Source: Streptococcus constellatus subsp. constellatus (GTDB lineage: Bacteria > Bacillota > Bacilli > Lactobacillales > Streptococcaceae). Taken from it: a DNA stretch of 64,000 nucleotides. Each line of letters opens with the position of its first letter. Positions within the stretch are counted from its first letter, which is position 1. The stretch lies in contig NZ_AP014647.1 in NCBI RefSeq assembly GCF_023167545.1, forward strand, positions 372,001 through 436,000, given 5' to 3'. The position numbers and the translations under genes are program-made. Positions 39,542 to 48,669 of the stretch are shown one piece after another. The notes under the pieces were generated by a model that ran no database searches, had not been told where the DNA came from, and saw nothing but the letters and a program-made list of their open reading frames with translations.

Positions 39542-42193
39542 ATGTCTAAAGAACTTTCACCTAAATACAATCCAGCCGAGGTTGAGGCTGGTCGTTATCA
39601 GAAATGGCTTGATGAGGATGTTTTTAAGCCGTCAGGCGACAAGAAGGCACATCCTTATTCAATCGTTATTCCACCACCAAATGTGACGGGGAAACTGCAC
39701 CTTGGTCATGCTTGGGATACGACTTTGCAAGATATTATTATTCGTCAGAAGCGCATGCAAGGTTTTGACACGCTTTGGCTTCCAGGGATGGACCATGCTG
39801 GGATTGCAACACAGGCAAAAGTTGAAGCACGTCTTGCTGAAGATGGTATCTCACGCTATGACCTCGGTCGTGAAAAATTCTTGGATAAAGTCTGGGAATG
39901 GAAAGACGAGTACGCTACCACTATCAAGGAGCAATGGGGTAAAATGGGGATTTCTGTCGATTACTCTCGTGAACGTTTCACCCTTGATGAGGGTTTGTCA
40001 AAAGCGGTTCGTAAAGTCTTTGTTGAACTTTACAAAAAAGGCTGGATTTACCGCGGTGAATTTATCATCAACTGGGATCCAAAGGCTCGTACAGCTCTTT
40101 CTGATATTGAAGTTATCCATAAGGACGTGGAAGGTGCTTTCTACCATATGAACTACATGTTAGAAGACAGCTCACGCGCCCTTGAAGTAGCAACAACCCG
40201 ACCCGAAACCATGTTTGGGGATACGGCTGTTGCTGTCCATCCAAATGATGAGCGTTACAAAGATTTAATTGGGCAAAATGTTATCTTGCCAATTGTTAAC
40301 AAGCTGATTCCAATCGTAGCAGATGAACATGCTGACCCTGAGTTTGGAACAGGTGTGGTTAAAATTACTCCAGCACACGACCCTAATGACTTTTTAGTCG
40401 GTCAACGTCATAACTTGCCACAAATCAACGTCATGAATGATGACGGAACCATGAATGACTTGACCGGAGAATTTTCTGGCATGGACCGCTTTGAAGCTCG
40501 CAAAGCAGTCGTTGCTAAGTTAGAAGAAATTGGTGCTCTTGTCAAAATCGAAAAACGTGTTCACAGTGTTGGTCACTCAGAGCGGACTGGCGTTATGGTC
40601 GAGCCACGCTTATCAACTCAATGGTTTGTTAAAATGGACCAATTGGCTAAGAATGCCATTGCCAACCAAGATACTGATGACAAAGTGAAATTCTACCCAC
40701 CACGTTTCAACGATACTTTCCTTCAATGGATGGAAAATGTTCACGACTGGGTCATTTCCCGTCAACTCTGGTGGGGCCACCAAATCCCTGCTTGGTACAA
40801 TGCAGATGGCGAAATCTATGTGGGCGAAGAAGCGCCAGAAGGTGATTATTGGACGCAAGATCCAGACGTGTTGGACACTTGGTTCAGTTCAGCTCTATGG
40901 CCATTCTCAACAATGGGTTGGCCTGACACAGAAGCAGAAGACTTCAAACGTTACTTCCCAACTTCAACCTTGGTAACAGGTTACGATATCATCTTCTTCT
41001 GGGTGTCTCGTATGATCTTCCAATCCTTGGAATTCACAGAACGCCGTCCATTTGAAAACGTGCTTATCCACGGTCTTATCCGTGACGAGCAAGGACGCAA
41101 GATGTCTAAGTCACTTGGTAACGGTATTGACCCAATGGATGTTATTGAAAAATACGGTGCCGATGCCCTTCGTTGGTTCCTTTCAAACGGTTCTGCACCA
41201 GGGCAAGACGTGCGCTTCTCTTACGAGAAAATGGATGCATCTTGGAACTTCATTAACAAGATCTGGAACATCTCTCGCTACATCCTCATGAACAATGAAG
41301 GCTTGACCCTTGAGCAAGCGAGTGAAAATGTTGCAAAAGTTGTGGCTGGTACAGCCGGGAATGTTACTGACCGCTGGATTCTTCACAACTTGAATGAAAC
41401 AATTGCCAAAGTTACTGAAAACTTTGATAAATTTGAATTTGGTGTGGCTGGTCACATCCTTTACAACTTCATCTGGGATGAATTTGCCGACTGGTACGTT
41501 GAATTGACGAAAGAAGTACTTTACAGCGAAGATGAGGCTGAAAAAGTTATTACTCGTTCTGTTCTTCTTTACACACTTGATAAGATTTTGCGCCTCCTTC
41601 ACCCAATCATGCCATTTGTAACAGAAGAAATCTTCGGTCAATACGCAGATGGTTCGATCGTGACAGCAGCTTATCCAACTGTTAATCCTGCTTTTGAAAA
41701 TCAAACGGCGCATTCTGGCGTGGAAAGTCTCAAAGACCTGATTCGTGCTGTACGTAATGCGCGTGCAGAAGTCAACGTAGCTCCAAGCAAACCTATCACC
41801 ATTCTTGTTAAAACAAGCGATAGCAACTTGGAAGACTTTTTCAAGGCCAATGTCAACTACATCAAACGTTTCACAAACCCAGAAACACTTGAAATCAGCT
41901 CTGCCATTGCCACCCCAGAACTAGCCATGTCAGCAGTTATTACAGGTGCAGAAATCTTCCTGCCGCTGGCAGACTTGCTCAACGTCGAAGAAGAACTAGC
42001 CCGCCTCAACAAAGAACTGGCCAAATGGCAAAAAGAACTAGACATAGTTGCCAAAAAACTCGGTAACGACCGCTTCATCCAAAATGCCAAGCCCGAAATC
42101 GTCGAGAAAGAGAGACAAAAACAAGCTGATTACCAAGCTAAATACGATGCCACAGTGGAACGGATTAAAGAGATGGAAAAACTCCTAAAATAA
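39542..42193 (+). CDS. valS: Valyl-tRNA synthetase
   Basis: 883 residues, class I synthetase. The HIGH-type motif is [12 protein letters not shown], the KMSKS loop [14 protein letters not shown], and the editing CP1 domain lies in between. The anticodon-binding domain and a C-terminal coiled coil ([23 protein letters not shown]) complete the protein. It has no promoter of its own in the 18-base gap, so it depends on transcription through the T-box, the GNAT gene and the DUF3800 gene. A terminator follows. Confidence 0.98.
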   Translation: MSKELSPKYNPAEVEAGRYQKWLDEDVFKPSGDKKAHPYSIVIPPPNVTGKLHLGHAWDTTLQDIIIRQKRMQGFDTLWLPGMDHAGIATQAKVEARLAEDGISRYDLGREKFLDKVWEWKDEYATTIKEQWGKMGISVDYSRERFTLDEGLSKAVRKVFVELYKKGWIYRGEFIINWDPKARTALSDIEVIHKDVEGAFYHMNYMLEDSSRALEVATTRPETMFGDTAVAVHPNDERYKDLIGQNVILPIVNKLIPIVADEHADPEFGTGVVKITPAHDPNDFLVGQRHNLPQINVMNDDGTMNDLTGEFSGMDRFEARKAVVAKLEEIGALVKIEKRVHSVGHSERTGVMVEPRLSTQWFVKMDQLAKNAIANQDTDDKVKFYPPRFNDTFLQWMENVHDWVISRQLWWGHQIPAWYNADGEIYVGEEAPEGDYWTQDPDVLDTWFSSALWPFSTMGWPDTEAEDFKRYFPTSTLVTGYDIIFFWVSRMIFQSLEFTERRPFENVLIHGLIRDEQGRKMSKSLGNGIDPMDVIEKYGADALRWFLSNGSAPGQDVRFSYEKMDASWNFINKIWNISRYILMNNEGLTLEQASENVAKVVAGTAGNVTDRWILHNLNETIAKVTENFDKFEFGVAGHILYNFIWDEFADWYVELTKEVLYSEDEAEKVITRSVLLYTLDKILRLLHPIMPFVTEEIFGQYADGSIVTAAYPTVNPAFENQTAHSGVESLKDLIRAVRNARAEVNVAPSKPITILVKTSDSNLEDFFKANVNYIKRFTNPETLEISSAIATPELAMSAVITGAEIFLPLADLLNVEEELARLNKELAKWQKELDIVAKKLGNDRFIQNAKPEIVEKERQKQADYQAKYDATVERIKEMEKLLK

Positions 42194-42199
42194 ACATAG

Positions 42200-42227
42200 A
42201 AACACGGAATAAAAGCCGTGTTTTCTT
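42200..42227 (+). terminator. Terminator after valS
   Basis: AACACGG / CCGTGTT stem followed by TTCTTAT. It separates the valine unit from the CRISPR-Cas locus. Confidence 0.7.
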
Positions 42228-42286
42228 ATGGACTTATGACCGTTAATAGGAATTATGTTTTGATTATTTCAAATATAATGTATTCG

Positions 42287-42315
42287 TTTTCAAAAGTTTT
42301 AAAAAGTGTTACAAT
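42287..42315 (+). promoter_or_regulatory. Probable cas3 promoter
   Basis: TTTTCA (42287-42292) and TACAAT (42310-42315) with a 17-base spacer lie about 50 bases before the cas3 ATG. No match to the crRNA-like guide described at 45821-45926 was found here. Confidence 0.45.
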
Positions 42316-42364
42316 ATTATTGCGAAACTTTATGGAAAGTACTCATTGAGAGGTAAATGATGAA

Positions 42365-42844
42365 ATGATTTTAGCGCATTATGAATGTGAAACAAATAAG
42401 AAACAGTCGTTGGAAGAACATTCCTTTAATGTAGCCAACAAGGCAAGGGAAGAAGCTGAATTGATTGGTCAAGGTGATTTACTCTTTCTTCTGGGCCTTT
42501 ATCATGATTTAGGAAAAGCCGATAATAAATTCCAAGATAAATTAACCAAGAACCCTGCTATGCACGTCGATCATTCCTATGCTGGTGCTAAATATTTGTT
42601 TGAGAAAATCAATATATGTCTTTCGGCAAAGGCTGTTGATAAAACAACGCGTTTACAATTTAATGAAGTTGTTGCTTATGTTATTTCTGCTCATCATGGA
42701 ATGTTTGATATTTTTGATAAGGAATCAGCTCAATACGCTTATAACAAACTTAGAAATCGTATTGCTAAGGAAAGGGTAGACTATCATTATGATAGCGATG
42801 TGAAGAATTTTGCCAACTTTTTAGAAGATAAATTGCAAGAATAA
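42365..42844 (+). pseudogene. cas3: cas3, N-terminal HD-nuclease part (cut by an IS)
   Basis: 159 residues make up most of the Cas3 HD nuclease domain: His in LEEHSFNVA, the His-Asp pair in LYHDLGKADNKF, DHSYAGA and SAHHGMF. In intact type I-C systems it continues into the helicase. Here the frame ends in TAA at the edge of the IS30-type element. Together with the downstream part (651 residues) the length is about 810, close to a complete type I-C Cas3, so little or nothing was deleted. GAGAGG serves as ribosome site. Confidence 0.9.
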
Positions 42845-43835
42845 GTGCAACATTTACTCTAACTCATCCACTAGAGCTTCATAAGCCGTTCTGTAAGCTA
42901 AACATTTTCGTGGTCGGTGATTGATATCATATAAGGCCTTGTTCAAAGCCTCATCAGAGATAGCAGCTAAATCTGTTTTCTTTGGGAAATATTCTCTTAG
43001 TAAGCCATTTGCGTTTTCATTACTTCCTCTCTGCCAAGATGAATAGGCGTCCGCAAAGAAAAAGGAAATTCCTAAATTCTCTACTAGAGGATAGCAGGCG
43101 AACTCTTTTCCCCTGTCTGAAGTGAAGGTTTTAAGAGTCTCTTTTGGAAATAGCCTACAAAGTTGTTCGATGGCTGAAAACATGGCTTTGGCTGTTCTAT
43201 CTGGTATCTTGAAAGCTAAGTAAAAACGAGTTTTTCGCTCTAGAAAAGTCGCTAAACACCCCTTGCTTTTGCCTCTGGAAGACACTACAGTATCAAGCTC
43301 CCAGTGGCCAAAAGTTTCACGATTCCGAACCTCTTTAGGACGTTTGGCAATCGGCGTGCCAATCCTAAATGTCCCACGTGTTTCTTTGGGTTGTCGAGTT
43401 CTTCCTTTACGACGGAGGACGCTTAAATCCAGATCAATCAAACCAGCATAGAGCCAGTTATAGATGGTTTTAAAAGCTACCATTGGCTTTTGTTCAAGCT
43501 GATAGCGCCCACAAATCTGTTCAGGCGACCAGGAGGATTTTAAACCGTTCTCAATTTCCTTTTTCAACTTTGGTGTTAAACAAGACTTCCGACCTTTTTG
43601 CTTAGCCCTGTGGTCGTACTGTTCCTGTGCTAAGACTGCGGAATAACCATTTTGACATCGTCTTAACTCTCTTGAAATGGTAGACTTATGGACGCCAAGT
43701 TTACTTGCAATTTGGCAAGGTTTTAAACCTAATTCCAAGTAGGTTTCTATCTTTATTCGGTCGGTTATGGTAAGATGGGAGTAGCTCATAGTTTTTCCTC
43801 GGGTTCTGTTTGTGTGGTTACTTACAGTTTACACC
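42843..43835. mobile_element. IS30-family insertion sequence inside cas3
   Basis: The ends read inward as AAGTGCAACATTTA and GGTGTAAACTGTA, an imperfect inverted repeat. AAT on both sides (42840-42842 and 43836-43838) is a possible 3-base target duplication. With these borders the original frame would not be restored exactly, so the edges are approximate. The element carries one transposase gene on the minus strand. Confidence 0.6.
42854..43789 (-). CDS. IS30-family transposase
   Basis: 311 residues, intact. The N-terminal HTH pair (MSYSHLTITDRIKIETYLELG and IASKLGVHKSTISRELRR) binds DNA. The DDE core has Asp in HWELDTVVSS, Asp in TFTSDRGKEF and Glu in GSNENANGLLREYFPK, with the spacing of IS30. 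The gene runs opposite to cas3 and splits it between the HD and helicase domains. Confidence 0.93.
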   Translation of the reverse strand: MSYSHLTITDRIKIETYLELGLKPCQIASKLGVHKSTISRELRRCQNGYSAVLAQEQYDHRAKQKGRKSCLTPKLKKEIENGLKSSWSPEQICGRYQLEQKPMVAFKTIYNWLYAGLIDLDLSVLRRKGRTRQPKETRGTFRIGTPIAKRPKEVRNRETFGHWELDTVVSSRGKSKGCLATFLERKTRFYLAFKIPDRTAKAMFSAIEQLCRLFPKETLKTFTSDRGKEFACYPLVENLGISFFFADAYSSWQRGSNENANGLLREYFPKKTDLAAISDEALNKALYDINHRPRKCLAYRTAYEALVDELE

Positions 43836-43859
43836 AATGAAACGCTATGAGTTTTTTGG

Positions 43860-45815
43860 TTGAACTATATTTTACAATTTATCGAAACAAAATTGAAAGA
43901 TTATGGCTATCAGGATTTAGAAATATTAATTAATAAAGCATTTAAAAATTATCAACAAGCCATGTCAATTTTAGAATGTCAGGATAGTAGTGAGGAAGCT
44001 TATTATCAATCATGTTTTGTACGGCTATACCTATCATTATTAAAAAATACTGATATTCTCGATACAATTAATGCCTATGGGCTGCTTATAAATCCCCTAA
44101 AACAGGAAGAAAAAATCAAACTAAATAAGTCTTATCTGGAAGCTATTGAGAAGAAGTACGGTGAGTTTGGGAGTCCAACCACAAGGCTTAATGAAATTCG
44201 CTCACAAATTGCTGAACGAGTAAAAAGTAGGGGAGAAAGTGATTCAACGGGTATCTATCGATTAGACTTACCCACTGGTGCTGGGAAGACGAATCTTAGT
44301 ATGAGGTATGCTTTTCATCAATTGGTTGACCAAAATAAATCAAGATTTTTCTACATTACACCATTTTTATCTATTTTAGAGCAGAATGCTGCTGAAATTC
44401 GAAACGTAACTGGTGATGCAGGTGTATTGGAACATCATTCTAATGTTATTAGGCAGACTGATGATAACGATGAAAAAGAAATATTAATGTCTGAGTATTT
44501 GATTGACAGTTGGGACGGTCAGGTTATTTTGACATCGATGGTACAATTTTTTCAAACTTTATTTAAAACTAAATCAGCCAATATTCGTCGTTTTTCTAGT
44601 TTAGCTAATAGTGTTTTGATTTTAGATGAAGTGCAATCCTTGCCTATTGAGGTGACAACTTTATTTAATTTAACCATGAATTTTTTAAATAAAGTGATGA
44701 ACACAACCATTATTTTATGTACGGCTACACAGCCAGCTTATGATTCTACTGCTATTAAACATAAACTTTCTTATGGAGGAAAATATGGTGAAGTTGCTGA
44801 TATTGTTGAGTTAACTCATGACGAAAAAGAAGTCTTTTCAAGAACAGAACTTAGAAAATTTGATGAAAATAATCAACATTCGAATCTGTCAGATTTAGTA
44901 GATTTTGTACTGGAAAATGACGAGTCTATTCTTGCGATTTTTAATACCAAAAAGACAGTTGACAAATTTTATACCTTACTTAAGGAGTTGACAGATAGGC
45001 CGATCTATCAGCTTTCAACGAATATGTGTGCGCAGCATAGATTGGATATTATTTCGGAAATTAAACAAGGTTTGAAAGATGGTCTACCACTTATTTGTAT
45101 CAGTACCCAGCTAATTGAAGCGGGTGTTGATGTCGATTTTAATCACGTCATTCGCTCGTATGCAGGAATTGATTCGATTGTACAAGCTAGCGGACGTTGT
45201 AATCGTGAAGGAAAACGGGATAAGGGACAAGTTACCTTAGTTAATCTGACAAGTGAAGAAGAAAATATCTCACCACTCAAAGAAATAAAAGCTAAGAAAG
45301 ATGCGACAGAATGTATTCTACATAAGATTTCATCGCCCATAGACACTTCACTTTTAAATCGTGATTTTTTTGAATATTATTATGCCAATAATCAAGGTTT
45401 AATGGATTATCCTTTGTCGGACGGTGAGTCAGTTTTTGATTATTTAAGCACAAACTCATATCAATACAGAAATAATTTTAAAGGAAAGTTAAAACAAGCC
45501 TTTAAGACTGCTGGTTTGAAATTGAATCTGATAAACAATGAAACGGTAGGTATACTAGTTCCTTATGGAGACGCTATTGAAAAATTATTAGACTTGGAAG
45601 AATTATGTGAATCTGATTATCCATCAGAGGAAGATTATCAAACGATAAAGATTCTCTTGAAGGCCTTGCAGCCCTATACGGTAAATGTTCGTGAACGCGA
45701 TTTGTTACTTGAAGCGACAAAATCGTATCTGAACGGCCAAATTCAGATATTGTCAGATGGTTATTATGATGAGAAAAAGGGGATCACCCTAGAGTCAGGA
45801 AGTTTCCTGATGTAA
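43860..45815 (+). pseudogene. cas3: cas3, C-terminal helicase part (cut by an IS)
   Basis: About 651 residues. It holds the superfamily 2 helicase of Cas3: LDLPTGAGKTNLSMRYA (Walker A), LILDEVQSLP (DEAD-like box), ILCTATQPA (motif III) and STQLIEAGVDVDFNHVIR...QASGRCNREGKR (motifs V and VI). It lacks a good start; the first possible codon is a TTG without a ribosome site. The helicase core itself is intact, so repair or precise excision of the IS could restore the gene. Confidence 0.9.
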
Positions 45816-45820
45816 AAGTT

Positions 45821-45926
45821 AAAAGAAAACAGGCCAACGAGAGTCAGTAGAGGACTTCGTTGACCTGTAATTCAGTATAAATAAGCACTAAATATAATTT
45901 CAATCCACATAGATAGCACTATGATG
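45821..45926 (-). ncRNA. Candidate crRNA-like autorepressor RNA (CreR class)
   Basis: A minus-strand unit of about 105 bases. It starts at about 45925 from its own promoter, and its degenerate repeat (45923-45897) folds as CATAG-TGCTAT-CTATG followed by TGGATTGAAAT, the exact 11-base handle of the array repeat. The stem sequence differs from the array repeat but keeps pairing. The guide part begins at 45896 (TATATTTAGTGCTTAT) and runs into a terminator stem of 11 pairs, CAGGTCAACGA (45867-45857) / TCGTTGGCCTG (45840-45830), then TTTTCTTTT. The guide matches the cas5 promoter region with a TTC PAM. RNA expression is inferred. Confidence 0.75.
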
Positions 45927-45931
45927 CTTAG

Positions 45932-45960
45932 ATTATATCAAAATTGATTCATACAAGCAA
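45932..45960 (-). promoter_or_regulatory. Promoter of the crRNA-like RNA
   Basis: On the minus strand, TTGCTT (45960-45955) and a perfect TATAAT (45937-45932) with a 17-base spacer. The predicted start is about 45925, one or two bases before the hairpin of the degenerate repeat. The -35 box lies inside the predicted target of the RNA itself. Confidence 0.65.
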
Positions 45961-45989
45961 TATTGAAATTATAAACACTACATATAGAA
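45953..45989 (-). promoter_or_regulatory. Predicted target site of the crRNA-like RNA
   Basis: On the minus strand a TTC PAM (45989-45987) is followed by TATATGTAGTGTTTAT from 45986. Compared with the guide, positions 1-5, 7-11 and 13-16 agree, and positions 6 and 12 differ. Beyond position 16 the match is poor. The site ends about 10 bases before the -35 box of the cas5 operon. Confidence 0.7.
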
Positions 45990-45998
45990 ATAAAAAAA

Positions 45999-46027
45999 TT
46001 GACTTTTGAAATTTCAAGTGCTAAGAT
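45999..46027 (+). promoter_or_regulatory. Promoter of the cas5-cas2 operon
   Basis: TTGACT (45999-46004) and TAAGAT (46022-46027) with a 17-base spacer. The spacer contains the perfect 12-base palindrome TTGAAATTTCAA (46007-46018). AAGGAGGTT follows before the cas5 TTG. Confidence 0.6.
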
Positions 46028-46060
46028 AGGATTATAAAATAACATAAGGAGGTTTTAACC

Positions 46061-46789
46061 TTGTACAGATCAAGAAATTTCTATGCGAGGGTGCGTGGTG
46101 ATCAGGCCCTCTTTACAAACCCTGCAACTAAAGGTGGTGGAGAGAGATCATCATATTCTGTTCCTACTCGGCAAGCTTTGCAAGGCATAATTGATAGTAT
46201 TTATTATAAGCCAACATTCATAAATATTGTCACTGAAGTTAAGGTTGTTAATCAAATTCAGACAGAATTACACGGCGTTCGTGCTTTGTTACATGATTAC
46301 AGCGCAGATTTGAGCTACGTGTCCTATTTGAGTGATGTGGAATATCTAGTGAAATTCCATTTCATTTGGAATGAAAATCGTGAAGATTTAATGCAAGATA
46401 GGCTGCCTAACAAGCATGAAGCCATTATGGAACGCTCGATTCGAAAAGGTGGACGACGCAATGTTTTTTTAGGAACCAGCGAATGCTTTGGCTTAGTCGA
46501 TGAAATTAGTCAGGAAGAATATGAGAACACCCCTTCTTACTATGATGGCGTTACTATTGATTTAGGTATTATGTTCCATTCTTTTGCTTATCCCAAAGAC
46601 GAAACGACACCATTAAAATCTTATTTTACAAAAACAGTGATGGAGAATGGGTTGATTAAGTTTAAGCCTCAGTCTGAGTGTGAAATTGTAAATACTTTGT
46701 CTAGTTATACCTTTAAGACACCTGGCCAGATTAAGTCCGTTGATGATGAACTTAAGGAATACGATGCTATGGAGAAAGGAGAAGGCTAA
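46061..46789 (+). CDS. cas5c: Cas5c, crRNA-processing Cascade subunit (type I-C)
   Basis: 242 residues from a TTG start that has a strong AAGGAGGTT site 8 bases upstream. Cas5c (Cas5d) is the type I-C endoribonuclease that cuts within the repeat and stays on the 11-base handle. The RAMP fold is indicated by FYARVRGDQALFTNPATKGGGERSSYSVPTRQAL at the N-terminus and the RSIRKGGRRNVFLGTSECFG glycine-rich block. It overlaps cas8c by one base. Confidence 0.95.
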   Translation: MYRSRNFYARVRGDQALFTNPATKGGGERSSYSVPTRQALQGIIDSIYYKPTFINIVTEVKVVNQIQTELHGVRALLHDYSADLSYVSYLSDVEYLVKFHFIWNENREDLMQDRLPNKHEAIMERSIRKGGRRNVFLGTSECFGLVDEISQEEYENTPSYYDGVTIDLGIMFHSFAYPKDETTPLKSYFTKTVMENGLIKFKPQSECEIVNTLSSYTFKTPGQIKSVDDELKEYDAMEKGEG

Positions 46790-48666
46790 TGGATTTTTTT
46801 ACTTCTCTCTTAAAAGCTTATGAAAAAGCAGAAGAAATTGAATTAGTTGACCAACAAAATGGGGACAATCCTGTTTTGCTTCCGCTTTATCATACTAGTT
46901 TGAAGTCAAATGGTAAAAATATTATTGCAGTTAAGTTGGATCAGGATGGTAGTTTCTATAAGGCAGAGGTCATGGATGATAATCAAATGATTATATTTCC
47001 TGTGACTGCAAATTCTGTAGCAAGATCTGGTAGCAATCCTGATCCACATCCTCTAGTAGACAAGTTTTCTTATTATATACCAGAGGTGAGTCAATCACAA
47101 TATGATGATTTTCATAAACAATTAGCTAGTTGGATTGCTTACTGTGAGGAAGGTAAAGTCAAGGATTTTTTGATGAAAATTCAGCATTTTATTCTCCAAA
47201 CAGATTTTCTAAGTAGTATTCTTCGGTCTTTATATGGTGATCATTACCAAAGGGAGGGATTGAAAATCACCTATTCTGACTCTGATGGAAAAAACAAGAC
47301 TGTTGATTTGTCCGCTTATTTCCTAGAGTTTTCAATTGTACAATTTCATGGCTTTAAAGATGAATCAGTGACTAGCTACAAGGCCTTACACCAATCCTTT
47401 ATTTCGTTTATGACTGCTAATCAAGATAATTTGAGAACGTGTAATATTAGTGGACGTATGGAACAAATTACAAATAAACATAGAGGACTAATGGGAACTG
47501 CGAAAATCATTTCAGTTAGTAATAAAGGAGAGGCTTATAAAGGGCGATTCAAAGAGCGGGAAGATGTTTTTAGTGTTGGTTATGAAACTTCGGAAAAAAT
47601 TCATTTAATGATTAAGTATCTGCTGGAAAATAAAAACAGCAGTACTTGGTTGGGATCGTCACAATATCTCATCAATTGGTTTAGTGATGATTTAGTGAAT
47701 GAGAGTCAATTGGATATTGTGAAGCCGATATTTAATGATTTATTTGAAGATGATGAAGAAGAAAGTTTAGTTCCCATTAAACCGAACGAAGAAAGTAGGC
47801 AAATAGAATCTTCGTTTATCAAGGGACAAAAATTGTTTGGTAACGATGCAACCTATTATATTGCAATATTGAATAAAACAAGCAATGGTCGGATTGCTTT
47901 AAAATATTTCCGTCAGGTTCAAGTTTCCCAGTTATTGAAAAATCTGGAAACTTGGCAGGAAGACTATTCTTGGGAGGCAAAAACTAAATCTGGAAATTAT
48001 AAATTAAGAACACCTACTTTTAATGAAATAATCAACGCTGCCTACGGTGTTGACAGAGAACGTTATTTGGAATTGGATAATGACAGTTTTAAGAGCGATC
48101 AATATCAGCAATTAGTAACAGCTTTGATTGATGGAAGGTCAATACCAAACAGTGTTGTAAAAAAATTAGAAGATAACATTAAACAAAGACAGAAGTATTC
48201 TAAGCACTGGTATCAAGTACAACAAGTTAGTTTAGCGGTTTTACAAAAACAATATGGAAGGGAGTTCACACCAATGTTAGACCATCAAGAAACAGATCGT
48301 TCTTATCTATTTGGACGCTTACTTGCAATTTATGAGCTGTTTGAAGCGCAGCGCTATGCTCTAGATGGCAGTAGCCAAGAACGCATCACGAATGCTGAGC
48401 GTTACTGGAATGCTTATACAGGTCAACCAGCCAAGATGATGAAACATTTAGAAAATAAAATTAAGCCTTATGAGGAAGTTTTGAAATTGAATAGACCTGG
48501 TATTTGGCATAAATTGGAGAAAGAAAGAAAAGAAATTATTCAACTTTTAACCCCATTATATGCTAATAAAGAGTTTACTCAGCCATTAGATTATAAATTT
48601 ATCTTTGGCTACTATGCTGAAAAACAATTTTACTACACTAAACAAACTAAAGAAAACGAGGGATAA
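46789..48666 (+). CDS. cas8c: Cas8c, large Cascade subunit (Csd1)
   Basis: 625 residues, family size. It recognises the PAM and recruits Cas3 in type I-C Cascade; an internal start often makes a small subunit (Cas11c) from its C-terminal part. An ATG at Met499 of SRE-FTPMLDHQETDRSYLFGRLLAIYELFEAQRY, with AAGGGAG upstream at about 48260, is well placed for such an internal start. The N-terminal MDFFTSLLKAYEKAEE and the central INAAYGVDRERYLELDNDSFKSDQYQQL blocks are typical Csd1. Confidence 0.94.
   Translation: MDFFTSLLKAYEKAEEIELVDQQNGDNPVLLPLYHTSLKSNGKNIIAVKLDQDGSFYKAEVMDDNQMIIFPVTANSVARSGSNPDPHPLVDKFSYYIPEVSQSQYDDFHKQLASWIAYCEEGKVKDFLMKIQHFILQTDFLSSILRSLYGDHYQREGLKITYSDSDGKNKTVDLSAYFLEFSIVQFHGFKDESVTSYKALHQSFISFMTANQDNLRTCNISGRMEQITNKHRGLMGTAKIISVSNKGEAYKGRFKEREDVFSVGYETSEKIHLMIKYLLENKNSSTWLGSSQYLINWFSDDLVNESQLDIVKPIFNDLFEDDEEESLVPIKPNEESRQIESSFIKGQKLFGNDATYYIAILNKTSNGRIALKYFRQVQVSQLLKNLETWQEDYSWEAKTKSGNYKLRTPTFNEIINAAYGVDRERYLELDNDSFKSDQYQQLVTALIDGRSIPNSVVKKLEDNIKQRQKYSKHWYQVQQVSLAVLQKQYGREFTPMLDHQETDRSYLFGRLLAIYELFEAQRYALDGSSQERITNAERYWNAYTGQPAKMMKHLENKIKPYEEVLKLNRPGIWHKLEKERKEIIQLLTPLYANKEFTQPLDYKFIFGYYAEKQFYYTKQTKENEG
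48274..48666 (+). CDS. Possible internal cas11c start within cas8c
   Basis: An in-frame ATG at about 48274 (MLDHQETDRSYLFGRLLA) has AAGGGAG 8 bases upstream. It would give a helical C-terminal product of about 130 residues, the known way in which type I-C systems make their small subunit Cas11c. The evidence is the ribosome-site position and the size only. Confidence 0.55.
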   Translation: MLDHQETDRSYLFGRLLAIYELFEAQRYALDGSSQERITNAERYWNAYTGQPAKMMKHLENKIKPYEEVLKLNRPGIWHKLEKERKEIIQLLTPLYANKEFTQPLDYKFIFGYYAEKQFYYTKQTKENEG

Positions 48667-48669
48667 GAT

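Noticed and set aside
42287..42364. A second target of the crRNA-like guide in front of cas3
   Set aside because: None of the TTC sites on either strand there is followed by a sequence like the guide start.
46011..46030. A plus-strand match of the guide (AGTGCT after TTC in the cas5 promoter)
   Set aside because: The shared bases are out of register with the PAM and only six long; the minus-strand site is far better.
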